Shown piece by piece: positions 1 to 4,568 of a stretch of 5,563 nucleotides of DNA. Position numbers and translations under genes: made by a program. Under the pieces are notes generated by a model that saw nothing but the letters and a program-made list of their open reading frames with translations, made no database searches and was not told the DNA's origin. Position 1 is the stretch's first letter; the number at the start of each line of letters is the position of its first letter. The DNA comes from Candidatus Phaeomarinibacter sp. (GTDB lineage Bacteria; Pseudomonadota; Alphaproteobacteria; CGMCC-115125), in the NCBI GenBank assembly GCA_028279995.1, contig JANQMQ010000235.1, positions 1-5,563 of the forward strand. Reading direction: 5' to 3'.

Positions 1-256
1 CGCCAGACAGCTCCTCACAACCTGGGACGCCCATTCCGATCAGTTCCCGATGAAGATCCTCCGCCGCAACGCGTGTAAATGTGACAGGCAAAATGAGACT
101 CGGCTCAACTCCGTCTTCGAGGAGCTTTGCGACTCGCCGTTTCATAGCAAACGATTTTCCGGTACCGGGCCCAGCCATCACACGGATAGCGGAATTCATC
201 GAAGACGCGATGTTGAAGGTCGGTGAGCTTGGAGCAATACCATCTGACCAAGACAT
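1..256 (-). CDS. UvrD/Rep-like superfamily 1 DNA helicase, N-terminal fragment (3' end off the left edge)
   Basis: Reading the - strand from the ATG at 256-254 gives 85 uninterrupted codons to the window edge. Residues 28-35 are AGPGTGKS, the SF1 helicase motif I (Walker A) that binds ATP phosphates. Residues 56-72, LPVTFTRVAAEDLHREL, match motif Ia of UvrD-like enzymes (compare the TFTNKAA type), which contacts single-stranded DNA. Family knowledge: such proteins are ATP-driven 3'-5' DNA translocases acting in repair, recombination or phage defence. The start is supported by AGAGG at 270-266, nine bases ahead of the ATG. No clear Q-motif glutamine precedes motif I; the N-terminus instead has NIASSMNSAIRV (15-26). 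All later motifs (II to VI) and any nuclease or partner domain lie outside the window, so the precise role is unknown. The gene is divergent from ffh, lower in GC (about 55%), and freely uses TCT, TCA and ATT codons, which suggests an accessory, possibly acquired, gene. Confidence 0.85.
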   Translation of the reverse strand, partial: MSWSDGIAPSSPTFNIASSMNSAIRVMAGPGTGKSFAMKRRVAKLLEDGVEPSLILPVTFTRVAAEDLHRELIGMGVPGCEELSG

Positions 257-265
257 ACTGCGATA

Positions 266-270
266 CCTCT
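266..270 (-). promoter_or_regulatory. Ribosome binding site of the divergent helicase gene
   Basis: AGAGG on the - strand, nine bases before the ATG at 256-254. It is the main support for that start over the in-frame ATGs at residues 20 and 27, the latter only one residue before motif I. Confidence 0.55.
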
Positions 271-281
271 ACATTGATACT

Positions 282-299
282 AATGCGCGAGTGTGCATT
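282..299. repeat. Short inverted repeat in the helicase upstream region
   Basis: AATGC (282-286) and GCATT (295-299) form a dyad of 5-base arms around an 8-base centre. It sits 26 to 43 bases before the helicase start codon, where a repressor operator or the promoter core might lie. The arms are short and chance is a real alternative. I could not place a convincing -35/-10 pair for the helicase gene in this region. Confidence 0.2.
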
Positions 300-355
300 T
301 AGCTGACGGACAAGTACAAGCTAACAATCCCTTAAGTTGTCTTTTAGCCCGCTCC

Positions 356-385
356 TTGACCCCACGCCCCCTTTCCCCCTAAAAC
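356..385 (+). promoter_or_regulatory. Putative sigma70-type promoter directed toward ffh
   Basis: TTGACC at 356-361 (preceded by C, giving the CTTGAC favoured in alphaproteobacteria) is followed after 18 bases by TAAAAC at 380-385. A start of transcription would fall near 391-393, about 165 bases before the ffh ATG. The -35 is strong and the -10 is imperfect. It is the best promoter match on the + strand in the gap. I saw no good match closer to ffh. Confidence 0.45.
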
Positions 386-391
386 ACCGGC

Positions 392-487
392 TCATTTCCG
401 AGACATTGTCTGTCTCCTTCGGCCAGCGGGGCGTTTGCCCTCGCACGTCGCCACCCGTCAGCGCGTTGCGCCCACGGGTGCGTTTTT
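392..487 (+). ncRNA. Candidate structured ffh leader or small RNA with three stem-loops
   Basis: Three stem-loops follow one another downstream of the putative promoter. SL1 is GAGACA (400-405) with TGTCTC (411-416), a perfect 6-bp stem with a 5-base loop. SL2 is about GCGGGG (426-431) with CCCTCGC (438-444), six pairs including one G-U. SL3 is the terminator-like hairpin at 449-482, followed by TTTTT. From the predicted transcription start to the T-run is about 95 nt, the size of a small RNA. It could instead be a 5' leader that attenuates ffh. I do not see the conserved GGAA-tetraloop core of SRP RNA, so it is not ffs, and I do not recognise any known family. The evidence is structural only, with no comparative support. 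Confidence 0.3.
449..487 (+). terminator. Rho-independent terminator-like hairpin upstream of ffh
   Basis: CACCCGT (452-458) pairs perfectly with ACGGGTG (474-480). The stem extends outward by CG/CG (449-450 with 481-482) past a bulged C451. It extends inward through a small CA/CC internal loop to GCGC (461-464) with GCGC (468-471), closed by GTT. TTTTT follows at 483-487. The orientation is + only, as no T-run follows on the other strand. It ends 69 bases before ffh, and no protein gene on the + strand ends just upstream, so it would terminate a short RNA or attenuate ffh. Confidence 0.5.
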
Positions 488-556
488 CGTTTGGCTGATG
501 GATGTCGGGCGGTGTTTTCGGTAAAAACGGCTTAGAACTGCGGATTTTGCGCATAA

Positions 557-2116
557 ATGTTTGAGAACCTTCAGGATCGTCTGGGCTCCATTTTTGAGGG
601 GCTGACCAAGCGCGGGGCGCTGTCGGAGAAAGATGTCTCCGAGGCGATGCGTGAGGTGCGCCGGGCGCTGCTTGAGGCGGATGTGGCGCTGCCGGTGGCG
701 CGCGACTTCATCAAGAAGGTCACGGAACGCGCTGTCGGCCAGGAAGTTCTGCGCTCTGTGACGCCGGGCCAGCAGGTCATCAAGATCGTCCATGACGAGA
801 TGATTTCGATGCTTGCCGGGGGTGGCGAAGGCGACGATGCGCCTGCTGCCGCGCCGGAAGAAGGGTCTGCGGATGACGCGGCGGGGATCGACCTTGCCGC
901 CGTGGCGCCGGTGCCGGTGATGATGGTGGGGCTGCAGGGCTCCGGTAAGACCACCTCCACGGCCAAGATCGCCATTCGCCTGCGCGACAAGGCAAAACGC
1001 AAAGTTCTGATGGCGTCGCTCGACGTGCGCCGCCCCGCGGCTCAGGAACAGCTCAAGGTGCTGGGTGAGCAGGCGGAGATCGACACGCTTCCCATCGTGG
1101 CGGGCCAGGACCCGGTGGCGATTTCAAAGCGCGCCATGGAAGCGGGCCGCCTGGGCGGCTACGACGTGGTGATGCTGGATACGGCGGGCCGCCTTGCGGT
1201 GGACGAAGCGCTGATGGCCGAGATGGCCGAGATCAAGTCCGCCGCCAATCCGCATGAAATTCTTCTCGTTGCTGACAGCCTGACCGGTCAGGACGCGGTC
1301 AACACCGCTGACCTGTTCAACAAGCGCGTGGGGCTCACCGGCATTGTGCTGACCCGTGCGGATGGTGACGGGCGCGGCGGGGCGGCGCTGTCCATGCGGG
1401 CGGTGACCGGCAAGCCGATCAAGCTTCTGGGCACCGGCGAGAAGCTGGACGAGATGGAAGTGTTCCGCGCCGACCGGATCGCCGGACGCATTCTGGGTAT
1501 GGGCGACGTGGTGTCGCTCGTGGAGAAGGCGGCGGAAACCCTCGACGCTGAAAAAGCCGAGAAGATGGCCGCCAAGATGAAGAAGGGTCAGTTCGACCTG
1601 GATGATCTGGCGGAGCAGCTCAAGCAGATGGCGAAGCTCGGCGGCATGTCCGGCGTGATGGCGATGATGCCGGGCATGGGCAAGGCCAAGAAGCAGCTGG
1701 ATGCCGCCGGCATGGATGACGGCGTCTTGAAGCGGCAGGCGGCGATCATTTCGTCGATGACGAAGGCCGAGCGGCGCAATCCTAAGGTGCTCAATGCCAG
1801 CCGCAAGAAGCGTGTGGCCAAGGGCTCCGGTACGCAGGTGCAGGAAGTGAACCGCGTGCTGAAGATGCACCGGCAGATGGCCGATGTCTTCAAGGCGATG
1901 GGCAAGAAGGGCGGCAAGAAAGGCATGGCGGCGCTGATGGGCGCCATGGGCGGCGGCTTGCCTCCCGGTGTGACGCCTCCGGGCGGCCTTGGCGGCCCGA
2001 TGGGCGGTGGATTGCCCCCGGGCCTTGGCGGCGGGATGCCGTCAGGTGGGGCTGGATTGCCGGGACTGGGTGGCGCACCGACGCTTCCGGGACTTGGCGG
2101 CCCAAAGAAGAAATAG
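557..2116 (+). CDS. ffh: Signal recognition particle protein Ffh (SRP54 homologue)
   Basis: Ffh is a 519-residue cytoplasmic GTPase that binds SRP RNA and signal sequences of nascent membrane proteins and docks with FtsY at the membrane. The N domain opens with MFENLQDRLGSIF and contains ALLEADVALPV (37-47). The G domain carries the P-loop GLQGSGKTT (125-133), DVRRPAA (156-162), DTAGR (208-212), TRADGDGRGG (266-275) and GTGEK (292-296). The M domain follows from about 330, with the Met-rich MSGVMAMMPGMG (364-375) and the SRP RNA-binding SSMTKAERRNPKVLNASRKK (399-418). Two parts depart from the 453-residue E. coli form: an acidic Ala-rich linker of about 20 extra residues between N and G (87-111), and a Gly/Pro/Met tail (about 449-519) ending in KKK. 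The start is fixed by homology; no clear Shine-Dalgarno precedes it. It is the first gene of the operon, behind a structured leader. Confidence 0.98.
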   Translation: MFENLQDRLGSIFEGLTKRGALSEKDVSEAMREVRRALLEADVALPVARDFIKKVTERAVGQEVLRSVTPGQQVIKIVHDEMISMLAGGGEGDDAPAAAPEEGSADDAAGIDLAAVAPVPVMMVGLQGSGKTTSTAKIAIRLRDKAKRKVLMASLDVRRPAAQEQLKVLGEQAEIDTLPIVAGQDPVAISKRAMEAGRLGGYDVVMLDTAGRLAVDEALMAEMAEIKSAANPHEILLVADSLTGQDAVNTADLFNKRVGLTGIVLTRADGDGRGGAALSMRAVTGKPIKLLGTGEKLDEMEVFRADRIAGRILGMGDVVSLVEKAAETLDAEKAEKMAAKMKKGQFDLDDLAEQLKQMAKLGGMSGVMAMMPGMGKAKKQLDAAGMDDGVLKRQAAIISSMTKAERRNPKVLNASRKKRVAKGSGTQVQEVNRVLKMHRQMADVFKAMGKKGGKKGMAALMGAMGGGLPPGVTPPGGLGGPMGGGLPPGLGGGMPSGGAGLPGLGGAPTLPGLGGPKKK

Positions 2117-2189
2117 AGTTTTGAGTACCGGGCAAAGAACAACCAAGAAGAGCAGCCCGAAATATGACGATTACGGATTAAACGAGATT

Positions 2190-2213
2190 GCCGGGTGCGG
2201 GAGACGCCCCGGT
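2190..2213 (+). other. Stem-loop in the ffh-rpsP gap
   Basis: CCGGG (2191-2195) pairs with CCCGG (2208-2212), with a bulged T2196, then GCG (2197-2199) with CGC (2205-2207) closing a GGAGA loop. A G-T pair can extend the base. No T-run follows, so it is unlikely to be an intrinsic terminator. It stands 14 bases before the rpsP Shine-Dalgarno. It may be a processing or stability element, or a regulatory leader for S16. The rest of the 126-base gap shows no gene or convincing promoter. Confidence 0.35.
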
Positions 2214-2226
2214 CTTAAGACAACCT

Positions 2227-2232
2227 AAGGAG
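2227..2232 (+). promoter_or_regulatory. Ribosome binding site of rpsP
   Basis: AAGGAG lies ten bases before the rpsP ATG at 2243. It is the strongest Shine-Dalgarno match in the operon, in keeping with the high output expected of a ribosomal protein gene and in contrast with ffh and rimM. Confidence 0.75.
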
Positions 2233-2242
2233 ACTGACTAAA

Positions 2243-2680
2243 ATGGGATTGAAGATCAGGCTTGCCCGTGGTGGCGCCAAGAAGCGTCCGTTCTACCGCA
2301 TCGTTGTGGCGGATGTCCGCAGCCCGCGCGACGGCCGCTTTGTTGAAAAGATCGGCACGCTGAACCCGCTGCTGGCCAAGGACGACGAAGCCCGCGTGAA
2401 GCTCGACGTTGAGCGCGCCAAGTACTGGCTCGGCCAGGGTGCCCTGCCGACGGATCGCGTGTCGCGTCTGCTGGATGCGGAAGGCCTCGTGAAGCGCGAA
2501 GCCCGCAACAACCCGAAGAAGGCACTGCCGGGCAAGAAGGCGCAGGAGCGCATCGAAGCCAAGAAGATTGCCGAAGAGGAAGCTGCTGAGGCTGCCAAGG
2601 CTGCTGAAGAAGCACCTGCCGAGGAAGCTCCTGCGGAAGAGGCTCCTGCTGAAGAAGCCAAGGAAGAAGCTGCTTCCTGA
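2243..2680 (+). CDS. rpsP: 30S ribosomal protein S16
   Basis: S16 binds 16S rRNA and is needed for early assembly of the 30S subunit. The conserved core is at residues 1-90: [42 protein letters not shown] (21-42), and the [17 protein letters not shown] helix (61-77). At 145 residues it is much longer than E. coli S16 (82). The extra part (about 90-145) is Lys-rich at first, then almost wholly Ala and Glu, including three exact copies of EEAPA (122-136). Such tails are common on alphaproteobacterial S16 and are presumably disordered. The start is fixed by homology and the strong AAGGAG. It is followed 15 bases later by rimM, whose product works on the same 30S subunit. Confidence 0.98.
   Translation: MGLKIRLARGGAKKRPFYRIVVADVRSPRDGRFVEKIGTLNPLLAKDDEARVKLDVERAKYWLGQGALPTDRVSRLLDAEGLVKREARNNPKKALPGKKAQERIEAKKIAEEEAAEAAKAAEEAPAEEAPAEEAPAEEAKEEAAS
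2606..2650 (+). repeat. Three tandem 15-base repeats in the rpsP tail
   Basis: Three in-register 15-base units encode [10 protein letters not shown] and EEAPA (residues 122-136). They differ only at third codon positions, so the repeat is exact in protein and degenerate in DNA. This points to old duplication with selection for the acidic Ala/Pro composition. A fourth, imperfect unit (EEAKE) follows. Confidence 0.75.
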
Positions 2681-2695
2681 GTGGCTGATTGCTGA

Positions 2696-3265
2696 ATGGC
2701 CGATGAGACCACAGACGTCCTGCTAGGTGCGATTGCCGGTGCCCATGGGGTGCGCGGCGATGTGCGGGTCAAGACGTTTACGGATGATCCGGCGGCCATT
2801 GGTGACTATGGACCGGTGCATACGGAAGACGGACGGGTGTTCAGCCTGAAGGTCACCAAGCCGGTCAAAGGCGGTATGGCCGCAAAGCTTGATGGGGTCA
2901 CGGACCGCGATCAGGCAGAGGCACTGAAGGGCACGCGGCTCTATGTGTCTCGTGAGGCACTCGGGGAACCGGGTACGGACGACGATGGTGAGGAAGCTTA
3001 CTTCCATGCGGACCTTGTGGGGTGCGTGCTGGTGAGTGAGCAGAACGAGGAGATTGGACGGGTGACTGCCGTTCACGATTTTGGCGCGGGCGACCTGTTG
3101 GATGTCGCGCGCAGTGACGAAGCTGGTGCGGGGAAATCCGTACTGGTGCCGTTCACGCGCGCGGTGTGTCCTGAGGTTGATATCGCCGCGCGCCGGATCG
3201 TGTGTGTGCCGCCGGTCGGTCTGTTTGAGGATGCGGAACCGGAGGAAGGTGAGCTTGATGGCTGA
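2696..3265 (+). CDS. rimM: Ribosome maturation factor RimM
   Basis: RimM is a 189-residue cytoplasmic chaperone that assists maturation of the 30S head and 16S rRNA processing. The N-terminal RimM beta-barrel begins with [20 protein letters not shown] (9-28) and runs to about 90, including [13 protein letters not shown] (77-89). An acidic loop [10 protein letters not shown] (91-100) links it to the PRC-barrel, with [12 protein letters not shown] (101-112), [17 protein letters not shown] (121-137), [14 protein letters not shown] (149-162) and PPVGLFE (172-178). Length is normal for the family. No good Shine-Dalgarno is visible; the ATG lies 15 bases after the rpsP stop, so translation is probably coupled. 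Its 3' end overlaps trmD by 8 bases. Its neighbour S16 belongs to the same small subunit that RimM helps assemble. Confidence 0.97.
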   Translation: MADETTDVLLGAIAGAHGVRGDVRVKTFTDDPAAIGDYGPVHTEDGRVFSLKVTKPVKGGMAAKLDGVTDRDQAEALKGTRLYVSREALGEPGTDDDGEEAYFHADLVGCVLVSEQNEEIGRVTAVHDFGAGDLLDVARSDEAGAGKSVLVPFTRAVCPEVDIAARRIVCVPPVGLFEDAEPEEGELDG

Positions 3266-3998
3266 TACTTCTGCATGGACCGCCACCGTTCTGACCCTGT
3301 ACCCGGAGATGTTTCCGGGGCCGCTGGGCGTGAGCCTTGCGGGGCGTGCGCTCGACGAGGGCAAGTGGGCGCTTGAGACGCGGAACATCCGCGACTATGC
3401 GGTCGATAAGCACCGCACGGTGGACGACACGCCGGCCGGCGGTGGTCCGGGCATGGTGATGCGGGCGGATGTGATGGCGGCCGCCATTGATGCGGTGGCG
3501 GATCAGCCGGGCCCGCTGGTCTATCTGACGCCGCGCGGGGTGCCGCTGACCCAGGGTCTGGTCCGCGAGATTGCGTCGGGTCCCGGTGCACGGTTCGTGT
3601 GCGGACGGTTTGAAGGGGTGGACGAGCGGGTGTTCGCCACACGGCCGGGGCTGGAAGTGAGCCTTGGAGATTTTGTTCTGTCAGGCGGTGAAGCGGCTGC
3701 CCTGACACTGATCGATGCCTGCGTGCGGCTGCTGCCGGGCGTGATGGGGGCGGAAGCCTCGGGCGACGATGAAAGTTTTGAGAACGGACTTCTGGAGTAT
3801 CCGCATTACACGCGGCCCCAGCAGTTTGACGGCATGGAGATACCGGCGGTTCTGACCTCCGGCCACCATGAAAAGGTGCGTGAATGGCGGCTGCACGAAG
3901 CCGAGCGCATCACGAAGGAACGGCGGCCTGACCTGTGGGCAGCCTATGAAACGAAGACCGGCGGCGCGCGTGAGGCGCGTCCCGCACTTGACCATTAG
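3258..3998 (+). CDS. trmD: tRNA (guanine37-N1)-methyltransferase TrmD
   Basis: TrmD transfers methyl from S-adenosylmethionine to G37 beside the anticodon of tRNAs reading CNN codons, which prevents +1 frameshifting. It is a SPOUT-class dimeric enzyme of the cytoplasm. The 246 residues contain YLTPRG (89-94), [11 protein letters not shown] (115-125) and [12 protein letters not shown] (136-147), which form the trefoil-knot SAM site. [15 protein letters not shown] (173-187) and [16 protein letters not shown] (196-211) complete the family signature. The residue before SFENGLLE is Glu172, preceded by two Asp, where E. coli as I recall has the catalytic Asp169 in EDSF. I chose the start at 3258 because the family begins with about this length before [10 protein letters not shown] and because GGAGGAAGG lies just ahead (3241-3249). 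An in-frame extension to 3081 would only read through rimM. It overlaps rimM by 8 bases. Confidence 0.97.
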   Translation: MADTSAWTATVLTLYPEMFPGPLGVSLAGRALDEGKWALETRNIRDYAVDKHRTVDDTPAGGGPGMVMRADVMAAAIDAVADQPGPLVYLTPRGVPLTQGLVREIASGPGARFVCGRFEGVDERVFATRPGLEVSLGDFVLSGGEAAALTLIDACVRLLPGVMGAEASGDDESFENGLLEYPHYTRPQQFDGMEIPAVLTSGHHEKVREWRLHEAERITKERRPDLWAAYETKTGGAREARPALDH

Positions 3999-4028
3999 AT
4001 TGAAGACGAGAGAACGAGGGTTCATCCC

Positions 4029-4421
4029 ATGAATATCATCGAAGAAATCAACGCCGAACAGGCCGCGAAGCTGGGCGAAACCAAGAAGGTTCCTGATTTT
4101 CGCCCGGGCGACACTGTCCGCGTCAACGTGAAGGTTGTGGAAGGCTCGCGCGAGCGTATCCAGGCCTATGAAGGCGTGTGCATTGCGCGCTCCGGCGAAG
4201 GCCTGAACCAGAACTTCACGGTACGGAAGATTTCGTACAATGAAGGTGTGGAGCGTGTGTTCCCGATCTACTCCCCGCTGATCGACTCAATCGAGCTGGT
4301 CCGCACGGGTAAGGTGCGCCGCGCCAAACTTTACTACCTGCGCGGCCGTCGCGGTAAGTCTGCGCGTATCGCAGAACGCGTCGACCACAAGGCAGGCGGC
4401 AAGGGCAAGAAGAAAGCGTAA
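4029..4421 (+). CDS. rplS: 50S ribosomal protein L19
   Basis: L19 sits at the subunit interface of the 50S ribosome and contributes to an intersubunit bridge. The 130-residue protein shows the whole family pattern: [16 protein letters not shown] (24-39), [14 protein letters not shown] (43-56), [20 protein letters not shown] (63-82) and [20 protein letters not shown] (93-112), with a short Lys/Gly-rich basic tail ending GGKGKKKA. It is a little longer than the E. coli protein (115) because of that tail. GAGGG at 4016-4020, eight bases before the ATG, supports the start. It follows trmD by 30 bases in the same transcript. An imperfect hairpin (about 4409-4431) spans its stop codon without a T-run. 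Confidence 0.98.
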   Translation: MNIIEEINAEQAAKLGETKKVPDFRPGDTVRVNVKVVEGSRERIQAYEGVCIARSGEGLNQNFTVRKISYNEGVERVFPIYSPLIDSIELVRTGKVRRAKLYYLRGRRGKSARIAERVDHKAGGKGKKKA

Positions 4422-4437
4422 GCGCTTCTTCCCTACT

Positions 4438-4458
4438 GGCGATGTGGTTCATATCGCC
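4438..4458 (+). other. Stem-loop 1 in the rplS-leuC gap
   Basis: GGCGATGT (4438-4445) pairs with ATATCGCC (4451-4458) through eight pairs, one of them G-T, around the 5-base loop GGTTC. No T-run follows, so it is not a classical terminator. It is the first of three clear stem-loops between rplS and leuC. Confidence 0.4.
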
Positions 4459-4482
4459 GCCTGTTATGCCTATATGACCGAT

Positions 4483-4515
4483 CCGCATGGACGGGATTTC
4501 TCCTGGTCCATGCGG
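4483..4515. repeat. Perfect 10-bp inverted repeat / stem-loop 2 before leuC
   Basis: CCGCATGGAC (4483-4492) and GTCCATGCGG (4506-4515) are perfect reverse complements. The interior can add GGGA with TCCT (one G-T pair) beyond a bulged G4505, closed by a TTTC loop. It is the most stable-looking hairpin in the window and no T-run follows on either strand. Possible roles are an RNA processing or stability element that decouples leuC from the ribosomal genes, a leuC leader structure, or a protein-binding operator. Confidence 0.55.
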
Positions 4516-4536
4516 CTGCCTGTGTGACGCAGGCGG
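4516..4536 (+). other. Stem-loop 3 directly abutting stem-loop 2, before leuC
   Basis: GCCTGTG (4518-4524) pairs with CGCAGGC (4528-4534), including one G-T, around the loop TGA. Outer pairs C4516-G4536 and T4517-G4535 extend the stem to nine. It begins at the base after stem-loop 2 ends, so the two helices could stack end to end in RNA. It lies 18 bases before the leuC Shine-Dalgarno. Confidence 0.45.
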
Positions 4537-4554
4537 ATGAGAGTGACGAGCGAG

Positions 4555-4559
4555 AAGGA
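4555..4559 (+). promoter_or_regulatory. Ribosome binding site of leuC
   Basis: AAGGA, nine bases before the ATG at 4569. It favours this start over the in-frame ATG six codons later. Confidence 0.65.
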
Positions 4560-4568
4560 AGCAAGCTG

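Noticed and set aside
1..256. Calling the helicase a known defence system such as Gabija
   Set aside because: Only motifs I and Ia are visible and no partner gene is in the window, so the system cannot be named.
81..302. Open frame of 73 codons on the + strand at the left edge
   Set aside because: It lies antisense to the helicase start, shows no family features, and has no ribosome binding site. The - strand frame carries the ATPase motifs.
392..487. SRP RNA (ffs) beside ffh
   Set aside because: The conserved GGAA-tetraloop and asymmetric-loop core of SRP RNA is absent; only unrelated stem-loops are seen.
321..554. 77-codon - strand frame across the ffh leader
   Set aside because: No ribosome binding site and low-complexity Arg/Pro/Lys composition. 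It overlaps the hairpins, which explain the region better.
1124..1870. 248-codon - strand frame inside ffh
   Set aside because: It is His/Leu/Arg-rich, typical of the antisense shadow of a high-GC gene, and ffh is unambiguous on the other strand.
3081..3257. Upstream extension of trmD by 59 codons
   Set aside because: It would translate rimM in another frame. TrmD homologues start at about 3258, where a ribosome binding site is present.
4409..4458. Intrinsic terminator after rplS
   Set aside because: Hairpins are present but no T-run follows them, so I do not call termination between rplS and leuC.
4442..4540. Leader peptides before leuC ([11 protein letters not shown] at 4442-4477 and a 17-residue frame at 4487-4540)
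   Set aside because: Neither has a ribosome binding site or a run of Leu codons, so leucine attenuation by peptide is not supported.
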